DNA from: Bacillota bacterium
GTDB taxonomy: Bacteria > Bacillota > Clostridia > Clostridiales > Clostridiaceae
DNA: 54,101 bases
Assembly (NCBI GenBank): GCA_023435985.1
Contig: JAEZKY010000116.1
Span: 1-54,101 of the forward strand
Reading direction: 5' to 3'
The position numbers were made by a program, and so were the translations under genes. Shown here piece by piece: positions 24,423-32,657 of the stretch. Position 1 is the stretch's first letter. The number at the start of each line of letters is the position of its first letter. The notes below the pieces were generated by a model. It saw nothing but the letters and a program-made list of their open reading frames with translations. It was not told the origin of the DNA and ran no database searches.

Positions 24423-25985
24423 ATGCCTAATATTTTTGACGGACTTAGAAAAATTTCTGATAAAGATATAATTGAACAAGTTGCATTACTTGAAACTATG
24501 AACATAACTAATATATCAAAGCCTATTATACAAAAGGCTAAGAAAAAAACCATAAGTATAATTAATCTTATAGGAAGCAAAATTGGAAAGAATAATGTGA
24601 TTGAAGAACCAGAAGTAACTGAAATATGGGCTTTAATTGATGAAAAAAAAGAAGAATTAAAAAAATGTACTAGAGAAGAATTAGATGAACAATTATTAAA
24701 TATACTTTTAGAGAAAATTAAAAATGATCTTGACGAAGAATCTGAGGATGCTATATCTATAGAAGTGATAGAAGAAGCATCCAAATTATATAGGGTTTAC
24801 GAAAATTTAACGCCAGCTAAAAAAGCTGATAATATTTATTTAAAATATAATGAAAAGCTTCAGGGCAAAGCAAAAGAGTTTATAAATGCTCAACCTTTCA
24901 TTGATTTACAAGAAACAGAAAAAAATATAGAAGAAATTATAGATAATATGGATGAAAAACGTAGAAAAGAATTTTTAAAGTCTATAGAAGTGGAAAACTT
25001 TACATTATTAAATGTATGGAAAAAAATAGATAGACAGCATTTTGCACGGCTTATATGGATGGCAGTAAAGGCTTATGAAGGCAGGTTTACTCCTAAGGAG
25101 GAAATGCTTCCAAGCTTTGTAGATGAGAATAAAGAAGTAGAAGTGGTAAAAAGAGATGAAGAATTAAAAAGGTCACAGAAAGAACTAGTGGAATTAGAAA
25201 ATAAGATAGAAACATGTAAGGATAAAATAAATTCAATAGAAAGCAATTTGAAAAAAGAAAATCGATTGCTAAATATTGCAGTCAAAAATAAAAGTAAAGC
25301 AGAAGAAGATATAGAGGAGTTAAGTGAACAAAATGCTAAATTAGAAGAAGTGAAAAAGGTATATGAAGATAAAGTGAACGAAATTAAAGAAAAGATAGAA
25401 AATGCAGCATTAGTAGAGGTGTTGGATTCATTAACAGAAGAATTTAGGACAGTCAAATTTAATTCAATTGATATTAATAATAGAATTTCAGATATTAATA
25501 TAGAGATTACATATAAGAATGAGCTAATAGAAGATAGTATTAAGGTAATAGCAAGTAAAGAAGAAACTATAAAACAGATTGGAAACGAATTTCAGCAATT
25601 TAAAATAGATGTTGAAAATTTAGTAAATGAATATAATGAAAAGAAAAAAGACGTGATTCAAAGGGAGGAATTTAAAAGAAATGAGATATTTGAAAGATGG
25701 ATTAGTTTCTTTGATAAATTTACCTTTGATTTTAAAAACTTAAGCAATGTTGTGAACTTTTCTCAAAGAGATCTGCTTCATATTGAAGAATGCTTATATG
25801 AATTGCATTATATAAAGAATCCAATGGCTATGAGTATGGGATTAATTGAAGATAAAAATAATAAAGAAAAATACCAATATATTGATATTAACTTTACAGA
25901 TAAGTTTAAAATAGAAATACAGTATAAGGTGTTAGGAAATCAAGAAAAGAACGTGAAAATAATCGAAATAATTCCAGAGTTTTGA
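24423..25985 (+). CDS. Coiled-coil protein of unknown function
   Basis: 520 residues from ATG 24423, preceded by GGGAGAGAG; an ATG five codons earlier lies before that site and lacks its own. Residues 1-240 are helical and acidic, including a DRQHFARLIWMAVKAYEGRF segment. Residues 245-430 are a long heptad-rich coiled coil broken by ENAALVEVLDSL. The last 90 residues form a globular end with a beta-rich tail (YQYIDINFTDKFKIEIQY). There is no signal peptide, membrane helix or Walker motif. I do not recognise the family. It is monocistronic with a strong terminator. Confidence 0.7.
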   Translation: MPNIFDGLRKISDKDIIEQVALLETMNITNISKPIIQKAKKKTISIINLIGSKIGKNNVIEEPEVTEIWALIDEKKEELKKCTREELDEQLLNILLEKIKNDLDEESEDAISIEVIEEASKLYRVYENLTPAKKADNIYLKYNEKLQGKAKEFINAQPFIDLQETEKNIEEIIDNMDEKRRKEFLKSIEVENFTLLNVWKKIDRQHFARLIWMAVKAYEGRFTPKEEMLPSFVDENKEVEVVKRDEELKRSQKELVELENKIETCKDKINSIESNLKKENRLLNIAVKNKSKAEEDIEELSEQNAKLEEVKKVYEDKVNEIKEKIENAALVEVLDSLTEEFRTVKFNSIDINNRISDINIEITYKNELIEDSIKVIASKEETIKQIGNEFQQFKIDVENLVNEYNEKKKDVIQREEFKRNEIFERWISFFDKFTFDFKNLSNVVNFSQRDLLHIEECLYELHYIKNPMAMSMGLIEDKNNKEKYQYIDINFTDKFKIEIQYKVLGNQEKNVKIIEIIPEF

Positions 25986-26017
25986 TGCAATTTGGAGGAA
26001 TGTTTTTGTAAAAGACG

Positions 26018-26064
26018 AGCTGTTGAAAAATGATTGAAAAGTCATTTTTCAACAGCTTTTTTTA
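26018..26064 (+). terminator. Terminator of the coiled-coil gene
   Basis: A perfect 16-bp stem (26018-26033 with 26042-26057) and an 8-nt loop are followed by six or more T. Confidence 0.92.
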
Positions 26065-26202
26065 ATTAATGACGATATTATTACAAGATTATTATATATT
26101 ATATAAGATTTGAGATACTGCATTTTATATTTGTTGGTTGAAGTTATAATTAATTTATGGTCATTGCTAGAATAAATATTGAAAAAAGTTGATGAGGGAG
26201 AG

Positions 26203-26922
26203 ATGAATTTGGAGAGGCTTTTATATATTTTTAAAGTTATGTGGATTGCATTCAGTATTCCAATCTTAATATTTGGCAGCATAATATTATGTTACTATTT
26301 CTTAAAAAAGAGAAAAAAAGAAAGTAAGTTTTTCTTTAAAACGTATAAAGTTATAAAAATACTTCTGTGCATATTAGTTACATGCTTTATAGCAATAGAA
26401 AGCGTAATAATAGGTTATCCAAAGTATAATGATAAAAAAGATGATTATATTATTGTGCTTGGAGCAGGTCTTGATAATGGAAAGACTCCTAATTTAATAC
26501 TTAGTGAAAGACTGGATGCGGCAATAAAGAGTGAGGAAGAAAATCCTGAACAATACATAGTTGTATCGGGTGGGCAAGGTGACGATGAAGAGGTGCCGGA
26601 AGCTCAAGCTATGAGTGAATATTTACAAGAAAAGGGTATAAGTAAAGATAAAATAATTTTAGAGGATAAATCAAGGGATACTAACGAAAATCTAAAATTC
26701 TCTAAGGAGAAAATAGAAGAGCATAGTAGTAAACCAATATCAGAGGTAAGTGTAAAAATAGTTACAACTGATTATCATGCCTTTAGGAGCAGTATTTTGG
26801 CTAAGAAGAACGGGTATGAAAATTTCGATAATTATTCGAGCACTATGGTTTGGTATTTTATTCCGTCAACTTATATAAGAGAAGCAGTTGCAATTGTTAA
26901 GAGTTCAATATTTGATAAATAG
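26203..26922 (+). CDS. YdcF/SanA (DUF218) family membrane protein
   Basis: 239 residues from ATG 26203. Two N-terminal membrane helices precede a DUF218 domain: YIIVLGAGLDNGKTP, LSERLDAAIKSEEE, YIVVSGGQGDDEEVPEAQAMSEYL, EDKSRDTNENLKFSK and TDYHAFRSSILAKK. The family is linked to envelope and peptidoglycan-lipid functions (SanA/ElyC). The start is uncertain: GAGGGAG is too close to ATG 26203 and ideally spaced for TTG 26209, which would make it two residues shorter. Confidence 0.85.
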   Translation: MNLERLLYIFKVMWIAFSIPILIFGSIILCYYFLKKRKKESKFFFKTYKVIKILLCILVTCFIAIESVIIGYPKYNDKKDDYIIVLGAGLDNGKTPNLILSERLDAAIKSEEENPEQYIVVSGGQGDDEEVPEAQAMSEYLQEKGISKDKIILEDKSRDTNENLKFSKEKIEEHSSKPISEVSVKIVTTDYHAFRSSILAKKNGYENFDNYSSTMVWYFIPSTYIREAVAIVKSSIFDK

Positions 26923-26972
26923 CATTTTTGAAGAATATTAAATTTTATATTCTGAGAGTTAGAATTTTTATT

Positions 26973-27017
26973 AAGAAAGTGTAAACTAAAAATAATTAGT
27001 TTACATTTTCTTAGCAG
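26973..27017. terminator. Bidirectional terminator between ydcF-like and padR-like genes
   Basis: A 17-bp stem with one G-U pair (26973-26989 with 26996-27012) and a 6-nt loop. The outer arms AAGAAA/TTTCTT give a T-rich tail in either direction. Confidence 0.8.
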
Positions 27018-27032
27018 GTAAAATTCAAGGAG

Positions 27033-27608
27033 TTAATTAAATGGAATTTCATCGAAAATATAAGCTATATTTCCTATATCATATAGCTTATAGGCCCATT
27101 GACACCATTCAATTCCCCATTTTGCATCACCTAAAATTTTTGTTAGTATAACAAACCTGCCAAAGTAGCCAGAGTTGGTATTATCAAGTTTTCCTCCTCC
27201 TTGCTCTTTAAGATCTTCAATCTTTTTTTTGCATGCTAAAAATTTATCGTGGTACATTTTTTCGCGTTCCTTAAGTATTTTTTTAGCTTTATCTTTATCT
27301 AATATGTGTAAGCAATATGTTTTAAGTAACATCTCATCTTTAGTAATAGGAGCTGTAGTTGTTTTTTCGAGCCATTCCTTTGTAGCATTAAGTCCCATTT
27401 TAGTGGGGGTATAAATTTTTTTGTCAGGTTTACCAGATTGCTTTACTAAAACAAATTCTACATATCCATCTTCTTCTAATTTAGAAAGGAGCGGATATAT
27501 ATGACTATGTCTAGTGTGCCAAAATAAATTCATTTTTAAATTCAAGTCATAACCTGACATAGATTCATTAGCTAAAAGTGATAAAAGACCATATGATAAT
27601 GTATTCAT
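27033..27608 (-). CDS. PadR family transcriptional regulator
   Basis: 191 residues. Winged helix at the N-terminus (LSYGLLSLLANESMSGYDLNLKMNLFWHTRHSHIYPLLSKLEEDGYVEF), then a C-terminal helical dimer domain of the Vir_act_alpha_C type. PadR proteins are repressors, often of adjacent efflux genes released by the drug itself. It is divergent from an MFS exporter, with two matching inverted repeats in the shared region. AAAGGAG precedes the ATG. Confidence 0.92.
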   Translation of the reverse strand: MNTLSYGLLSLLANESMSGYDLNLKMNLFWHTRHSHIYPLLSKLEEDGYVEFVLVKQSGKPDKKIYTPTKMGLNATKEWLEKTTTAPITKDEMLLKTYCLHILDKDKAKKILKEREKMYHDKFLACKKKIEDLKEQGGGKLDNTNSGYFGRFVILTKILGDAKWGIEWCQWAYKLYDIGNIAYIFDEIPFN

Positions 27609-27620
27609 GAAAAATCTCCT

Positions 27621-27645
27621 TTATATGTACAAATTGACATAATAA
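27621..27645. promoter_or_regulatory. PadR-type operator copy 1
   Basis: TTATATG-N10-CATAATA overlaps the ribosome-binding region of the PadR gene. It aligns base for base with the copy at 27669. Confidence 0.6.
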
Positions 27646-27668
27646 CTTTTAAATAGTATCATAAAATA

Positions 27669-27693
27669 TTATATGTCCATTTTGTCATATAAT
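27669..27693. promoter_or_regulatory. PadR-type operator copy 2
   Basis: Perfect 7-bp arms TTATATG-N10-CATATAA. The two copies share a TTATATGTnCAnnTTG core and start 48 bp apart, inside the divergent promoter region. Confidence 0.65.
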
Positions 27694-27751
27694 CAAATTA
27701 ACAAAGATAAAGCTGACTTTCAGTTGAATTTAAGAATTGAGGATGATACAA

Positions 27752-29200
27752 ATGAAAAGCACACAAGACAATAAAACACCATTTTGGTCAGTAATGCTTC
27801 CCATATTTTTAGGGGTTTTTTTAGGAACTTTTAATATGAGTGCCATAAATATTGCATTAACTGAATTTATAAAAATATTTAATACAAGTTTAGACTCTGT
27901 AAAGTGGATATTGACAGGATTCATGCTTGCAACAGGTGCAGCATGTCCTTTAGCTGGATATTTGGGAGAAAGGTTTAGTTATAAGAAATTATATTTATTT
28001 GCTCTTACTGGATTTATATTAGCATCAATTTTTTGCGCACTTTCGGCTAATATTTTCATGCTTGTAGTCTTTCGTATTATTCAAGGTATATTTAGTGGAT
28101 TGATTATACCTTCAACTATGACAATTATTTATCAAGTTATCTCAAAAGAGAGACATGCTTTTGCTATAAGTTTATGGAGTATGGCTTCGATGCTAGCTCC
28201 TGCGCTTGGACCAACCCTAAGCGGATGGTTGATTCAATGCTTTAGTTGGAAAGCAATTTTTATTGTAAATGTACCTATAGGTATTATTGCTATTATTTTG
28301 GTGGTTCGTTTTATTCCGCAATATAATTTATCAAAGCCAAGTTCATTTGATTTAATTGGTTTTATGGAGGTTATTATTTTAAGTCTATCAGTTCTAGTGG
28401 CTTTTAGTGAAGGTTCTGCATGGGGGTGGCTTTCTTTAAAAATAATTTCTCTTATTATAATTGGAACTGTTTCGCTTGTGCTATTCATATTGAGAGAACT
28501 AAAAATAAATTCACCAGCTCTTAATATAAGAGTGTTTAAATTTAAAAAGTATACCATAAGTATAGCAGCAGTTAGTATAGTAACGATTGCTTTATATGCT
28601 GGAACATTGTTAACACCGCTGTATTTACAAAATTCACAACATTTATCAACTTTAGATACAGGACTTATTTTATTGCCGCCATCATTAGTTATGGCATTTA
28701 TGATGCCAATAGTTGGAACTTTATATAATCGTATCGATCCAAGAATCTTAATAATGTCAGGAATTTGCTTTATAGCTTTAGGATCCTGGAAGATGTCAGA
28801 CTTGCAATTAAATACATCTCATTTATATATAATCTTTTGGATGACAATAAGGTATGTAGGTATTTCTTTTTCAACAATGCCTATAACAAATTCAGGAATG
28901 TCAATCATACCTAGAACATTATCTGGTCATGCTTCATCAATTAATAATTGGCTGCGTCAGGTATCGAGTTCACTAGCTATTGGTATATTTAGTTCATTGC
29001 TACTTATTCGGATTGAATATCATACAAGGATATTTGAGAGCGCAAATAATACAGCTACTGACTTGCTTATGCAAAGAGCATATACAATGGGAATAAATGA
29101 TATATATTTCTTATCTACAATTATTGTTCTAATTGGATTACCACTTGGATTCATGTTGAAGAATGGAATTAGCGCTGGAAGTATAAAATATGTTAAATAA
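27752..29200 (+). CDS. MFS drug exporter, DHA2 (14-helix, EmrB/QacA) type
   Basis: 482 residues from ATG 27752 (GAGG at 27739). The 14 predicted helices and the motifs LTGFMLATGAACPLAGYLGERF (motif A type) and RIIQGIFSGLIIPSTMTIIYQ fit DHA2 exporters. It probably extrudes hydrophobic drugs by proton exchange, under control of the divergent PadR protein. Substrates are unknown. Confidence 0.9.
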   Translation: MKSTQDNKTPFWSVMLPIFLGVFLGTFNMSAINIALTEFIKIFNTSLDSVKWILTGFMLATGAACPLAGYLGERFSYKKLYLFALTGFILASIFCALSANIFMLVVFRIIQGIFSGLIIPSTMTIIYQVISKERHAFAISLWSMASMLAPALGPTLSGWLIQCFSWKAIFIVNVPIGIIAIILVVRFIPQYNLSKPSSFDLIGFMEVIILSLSVLVAFSEGSAWGWLSLKIISLIIIGTVSLVLFILRELKINSPALNIRVFKFKKYTISIAAVSIVTIALYAGTLLTPLYLQNSQHLSTLDTGLILLPPSLVMAFMMPIVGTLYNRIDPRILIMSGICFIALGSWKMSDLQLNTSHLYIIFWMTIRYVGISFSTMPITNSGMSIIPRTLSGHASSINNWLRQVSSSLAIGIFSSLLLIRIEYHTRIFESANNTATDLLMQRAYTMGINDIYFLSTIIVLIGLPLGFMLKNGISAGSIKYVK

Positions 29201-29229
29201 AAAATAGCACAGGATTTAATCCTGTGCTA
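29195..29229. terminator. Terminator for the minus-strand permease, shared with the MFS gene
   Basis: A perfect 12-bp inverted repeat (TAGCACAGGATT at 29205, AATCCTGTGCTA ending 29229) with a 1-nt centre. The T run lies on the minus-strand side, so it mainly ends the permease transcript. Confidence 0.75.
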
Positions 29230-29280
29230 AATTATGCAAATATTAAATTAAAGTCTATTTGTATATTACTAATGTAAGAG

Positions 29281-30714
29281 TTAATCTGTAGGGTTTGATT
29301 CTAGAGATTCTTCATTAGTAATATTTTCTTCATTATTCATAGTACTATGAGATTTTCCGTAAGCAAAATATACTACAAGCCCTAAGATAAACCAAACTAC
29401 AAATCTTATTTTTGTTGCAGTTTCAAGTTGTAAAATAAGCCCAAAACATGCTAAAGCTGAAATTATTGGTGTCACAGGTACGAATGGGCATTTAAATGAT
29501 CTTTTTAAATCAGGTCTCTTCTTTCTTAATGCAATTACTCCAAGAGAAACAATGATAAATGCTGCAAGTGTGCCTATATTAGTCAATTCTGAAACTATTC
29601 CTATTGGTAAGAAACCAGCGATAAGCGCAGTTGCAATTCCAACCATAAGAGTACTGTTTACAGGTGTTTTTGTCTTTTTGTTTACACCACCGATAACTTC
29701 TGGTAAAAGTCCATCTCTAGACATTGCAAAGAATATTCTTGTTTGACCAAACATCATAACCAAAAGTACAGAAGTTAAGCCGAATATTGCACCTACTGAT
29801 ACCAATGCTGATCCCCAGTTAATTCCTAATTGCTCAAGAGCAAAAGCAACTGGTGCTGCTGTGTTCATATAGTTTAAATAAGGAACTACGCCTGTAAGAA
29901 TTGCAGATACAACTATATATAATACTGTACATATTAAAAGCGATGCTATAATTCCTTTTGGTAAATCCTTTTGAGGATTTTTAACTTCTTCAGCTGCTGT
30001 AGATACTGCATCAAAGCCTATATATGCAAAGAATACATAGGCAGCACCTTGCAATACTCCGTTAAAACCATAAGGCATAAATGGTGTCCAATTTGCAGGT
30101 TGTACATGTCCTACTGCTAAGAATATAAATAGAAATATAATTGCGATTTTTATTGCTACGATAATGTTATTAAATCTGGCACTTTCTTTAACACCTATAA
30201 TTAAGAAAAATGAGATAAGTGCGATTATAAGCATCGCTGGTAAGTTTACAATTCCACCATCAGCTGGAGAATTAACTAAGTTTGCAGGTAAAATAATACC
30301 GATGTTCTTAAGAAGATTTACCATATATCCAGACCATCCAATTGCCACAGCTCCAATTGCAACGGCATACTCTAATATTAAATCCCAGCCTATTATCCAG
30401 GCCCAAACTTCCCCAAGAGCTGCATAACCGTAAGTATAAGCACTTCCAGCTACTGGAATCATTGCTGCAAATTCAGCATAACACAGAGCGGCAAATGCAC
30501 AGGCGAAACCAGCAACAATAAATGATAGTACCAGAGCTGGTCCAGAGAATTTTGCAGCTGCTACTCCTGTAAGCACGAAAATACCGCTTCCAACAATAGC
30601 ACCAATTCCAAGCATTGTAAGCTCAAAAGAACCTAATGCCTTCTTCAAGGAATTTTCACCTTGAGTTTCATTAATTAAACTTTTGACCGATTTTGTTCTA
30701 AAAATGTCCTTCAT
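29281..30714 (-). CDS. APC-family amino acid permease (cationic amino acid transporter type)
   Basis: 477 residues from ATG 30714, preceded by GAGGGGAG. About 12 helices. The family start GIGAIVGSGIFVLTGVAA (helix 1) is followed by the conserved FFAYIGFDAVSTAAEEVKNPQKDLPKGI after helix 6. This is the YfnA/CAT-like branch, taking up basic or branched amino acids by proton symport. The leader carries a consensus promoter, an immediate terminator-like hairpin and a long palindrome. The C-terminal tail is acidic. Confidence 0.9.
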   Translation of the reverse strand: MKDIFRTKSVKSLINETQGENSLKKALGSFELTMLGIGAIVGSGIFVLTGVAAAKFSGPALVLSFIVAGFACAFAALCYAEFAAMIPVAGSAYTYGYAALGEVWAWIIGWDLILEYAVAIGAVAIGWSGYMVNLLKNIGIILPANLVNSPADGGIVNLPAMLIIALISFFLIIGVKESARFNNIIVAIKIAIIFLFIFLAVGHVQPANWTPFMPYGFNGVLQGAAYVFFAYIGFDAVSTAAEEVKNPQKDLPKGIIASLLICTVLYIVVSAILTGVVPYLNYMNTAAPVAFALEQLGINWGSALVSVGAIFGLTSVLLVMMFGQTRIFFAMSRDGLLPEVIGGVNKKTKTPVNSTLMVGIATALIAGFLPIGIVSELTNIGTLAAFIIVSLGVIALRKKRPDLKRSFKCPFVPVTPIISALACFGLILQLETATKIRFVVWFILGLVVYFAYGKSHSTMNNEENITNEESLESNPTD

Positions 30715-30751
30715 AATAATAATACTCCCCTCATTTTGATAATGTCTAAAA

Positions 30752-30779
30752 TTTTTAACAAACATATGTTTGTTAAAAA
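30752..30779. repeat. 28-bp perfect palindrome in the permease leader
   Basis: The centre is AACAAACATATGTTTGTT with A/T-run arms. It lies between the leader terminator and the ribosome-binding site. It could be a TetR-like operator or an RNA hairpin. Confidence 0.6.
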
Positions 30780-30811
30780 AAATAGGACTGGAGTATATCT
30801 ACACCAGTCCT
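30773..30811 (-). terminator. Promoter-proximal terminator/attenuator of the permease
   Basis: On the minus strand, AGGACTGG pairs with CCAGTCCT around a 12-nt loop, then A and eight T. The stem begins only a few bases after the predicted transcription start. Confidence 0.65.
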
Positions 30812-30824
30812 TGCGTATGATTTT

Positions 30825-30852
30825 ATTATACTACCGTTTTAATATTTGTCAA
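30825..30852 (-). promoter_or_regulatory. Permease promoter
   Basis: On the minus strand TTGACA (30852-30847), a 16-bp spacer and TATAAT (30830-30825), both consensus. It gives a leader of about 100 nt. Confidence 0.75.
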
Positions 30853-31022
30853 TAAATTTTAAAAAAACAACTTAAATTAATAAATTTTTTTCAATGTCAT
30901 TAATAATAATAAGTATTTTGACTATATATTTTATGATTTTAAAAAAAGTGATTTTTGTTGTGTATAAAAAATTATGTGCTTTTTACTTGTAATATGGATG
31001 CTTATTTTAATAGTATTTCATA

Positions 31023-31082
31023 ATTAAAGATAATATGGATTTATGATACTGTATTAAAGATAATATGGATTTATGATACTGT
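31023..31082. repeat. Exact 30-bp tandem duplication
   Basis: The 30-base unit at 31023-31052 is repeated without change at 31053-31082, in the otherwise featureless spacer between the permease promoter and the next gene. It is probably a recent slippage or a site present twice. Confidence 0.95.
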
Positions 31083-31161
31083 TAACAAAAGGTTAATAAG
31101 TTTGACAAACAACTGACAAAAATCAGTATTAATATAAATAGTAGAAAGGGTGGTTGATATA

Positions 31162-31422
31162 ATGATAAATGAAAATGAAGAATTAGAGATTAGAAATGCA
31201 ATCACAAAAAAAGATAAGAAAATATTAACCAAAGCATTGGATGGAATAAAAGGATGGAATTTTAATCCTGTAGCAGTAATTACAAATAACATGGAAGATT
31301 ATTATTTCATATGTAAAGTAAAAACAATAATAGAAAATTTGCAAATGAAGATGGCAAGAATATATATAAAAGTTCAAGAAGGAAATAATCCAAGGATATT
31401 AGCTATAGAGGAGATAGTATAA
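31162..31422 (+). CDS. Small conserved-looking hypothetical protein
   Basis: 86 residues from ATG 31162, with AAAGGGTGG eight bases upstream. Sequence ELEIRNAITKKDKKILTKAL is followed by a beta-rich half (GWNFNPVAVITNNMEDYYFICKVKTI) and an alpha/beta end. There is no signal or membrane segment. I do not recognise the family. It has its own terminator, which supports expression. Confidence 0.65.
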   Translation: MINENEELEIRNAITKKDKKILTKALDGIKGWNFNPVAVITNNMEDYYFICKVKTIIENLQMKMARIYIKVQEGNNPRILAIEEIV

Positions 31423-31463
31423 ATACATTAGATTATAATAGGTAAATTTTTCGTATTCTATAA

Positions 31464-31506
31464 TATAAGCAGTAGAGGAAATTCAACTACTGCTTATATA
31501 TTTTTA
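31464..31506 (+). terminator. Terminator of the small hypothetical gene
   Basis: A perfect 12-bp stem (31464-31475 with 31487-31498) is followed by TATTTTT. Confidence 0.85.
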
Positions 31507-31570
31507 AAATGAACAATAAAAATTATCAATTAATATGGATTATTGTGGTATATTGTGTTATACTATCTAC

Positions 31571-31650
31571 ATACCCTAAAGTAAATAACCCCTTATTTAC
31601 TTACCCTAATAATTTGTGAATGCAGTCATCCCCATGACTGCATTTTTTCA
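31571..31650 (+). ncRNA. Candidate small RNA with C-rich loops
   Basis: An extended -10 (TG-T-TATACT at 31556-31564) is followed by about 80 bases holding two hairpins. The first is AAGTAAATAA-CCCC-TTATTTACTT (31579-31602). The second is AATGCAGTCAT-CCCC-ATGACTGCATT (31619-31644), which ends in a T run and is an intrinsic terminator. Both loops are CCCC, and single-stranded ACCCTAA and ACCCTAAT flank the first hairpin. No frame is present. C-rich single-stranded motifs are typical of Firmicute small RNAs that pair with Shine-Dalgarno sequences. It lies between two genes on opposite strands. Confidence 0.5.
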
Positions 31651-31683
31651 TTGATTAATTTTATGAAAAGATATAATTAACTT

Positions 31684-32049
31684 TTATGTGTTGAAAATTT
31701 CTTTTGCTACAAAAACTGCATTTAATACTCTTGGAAAGCCAATATAAGGAATACATTGCAAGAATACTTCTATAATCTCATCTTTTGATACCCCAACATT
31801 TAGCGCACCATTAATATGAACTTTTAATTGATTTTCACAACCTCCAAGTGTAGCAAGGGTTGATAAAGTGATAAGTTCTCTTTGCTTTAAATCAAAGGCG
31901 GGCCTAGTGTAAATATCACCAAAAGCAAATTCAATAATATATTTACCAAGATCTGGCGCTATATTTTTTAAGGATTCTATTACAGCAGCACCTCCGTTTC
32001 CATCAACTTCGTTAAGTTTATTAATTCCATTTATATATCTTATTTCCAT
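31684..32049 (-). CDS. Carboxymuconolactone decarboxylase/AhpD-like protein
   Basis: 121 residues. The CMD core is visible as FDLKQRELITLSTLATLGGCENQLKVHINGALNVGVSKDEIIEVFLQCIPYIGFPR, with the conserved Glu and His of the family. It has one Cys in GGCENQ and one in LQCIP, not a CxxC, so it is not a classical AhpD. Its promoter has the geometry controlled by MerR regulators and the divergent gene encodes one, so it is likely the target. CAGGAGG precedes the ATG. The reaction is unknown, perhaps aldehyde or quinone stress. Confidence 0.88.
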   Translation of the reverse strand: MEIRYINGINKLNEVDGNGGAAVIESLKNIAPDLGKYIIEFAFGDIYTRPAFDLKQRELITLSTLATLGGCENQLKVHINGALNVGVSKDEIIEVFLQCIPYIGFPRVLNAVFVAKEIFNT

Positions 32050-32081
32050 AATTGTAATACCTCCTGTTTTTTGATAATATT

Positions 32082-32112
32082 AGGATAAATGCTGGAGTTA
32101 ACTCCATGTCAA
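32082..32112 (-). promoter_or_regulatory. MerR-type promoter with 19-bp spacer and palindromic operator
   Basis: On the minus strand TTGACA (32112-32107), then a 19-bp spacer and TATCCT (32087-32082). The spacer contains the perfect 14-bp palindrome TGGAGTTAACTCCA (32093-32106). Over-long spacers with a central dyad are the hallmark of MerR-activated promoters. Confidence 0.85.
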
Positions 32113-32128
32113 TAGGGAGGGAAAAGTT

Positions 32129-32518
32129 TTGAATTATTATATTGGAGAATTTTCAAAAAAATTTGGTATTAGCATTGATACATTAAGGTATTATGAAAAA
32201 ATAGGTTTGATTTACCCGGAGAGGGATAATGTTAATAAACGAATATATTCAGAAAAGGATATAGAATGGCTAAAATTTATAATACGCTTAAAAGAAACAA
32301 ATATGCCAATAAAACATATAAAATATTATTCAAAGTTAAGATATGAAGGTGATAATACAATTCAGGAACGACTAGAATTATTAAATGAACACATGAATAG
32401 ATTAAAGGCAGAAAAAGAAAAAATAGAGGAGAATATGCAGCATTTAAAAGAGAAGATTACTATATATAATGATAATGATATGATGGAAAAAAATAAAAAC
32501 AGTGTAGTAAAATTATAG
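32129..32518 (+). CDS. MerR family transcriptional regulator
   Basis: 129 residues from TTG 32129, with GGGAGGG seven bases upstream. N-terminal winged helix (YYIGEFSKKFGISIDTLRYYEKIGLIYPER) and a long dimerisation helix rich in Glu/Lys. The protein has no Cys, so thiol-based sensing, as in AdhR-like or metal-binding MerR, is unlikely. It is divergent from the CMD gene and probably activates it by the 19-bp-spacer promoter. Confidence 0.9.
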   Translation: MNYYIGEFSKKFGISIDTLRYYEKIGLIYPERDNVNKRIYSEKDIEWLKFIIRLKETNMPIKHIKYYSKLRYEGDNTIQERLELLNEHMNRLKAEKEKIEENMQHLKEKITIYNDNDMMEKNKNSVVKL

Positions 32519-32657
32519 AACAAAAATCAATAGAAGGATTTTTGAAGAAAGCTACAAGGAATAATATTAATGTTATCCCGGAATTTTTATCTGGATTTAT
32601 TTATGACTGTTTTGGTAAAAAGACAACTTCAGAGGAACAGTTAGAGGATGCAAAGGA

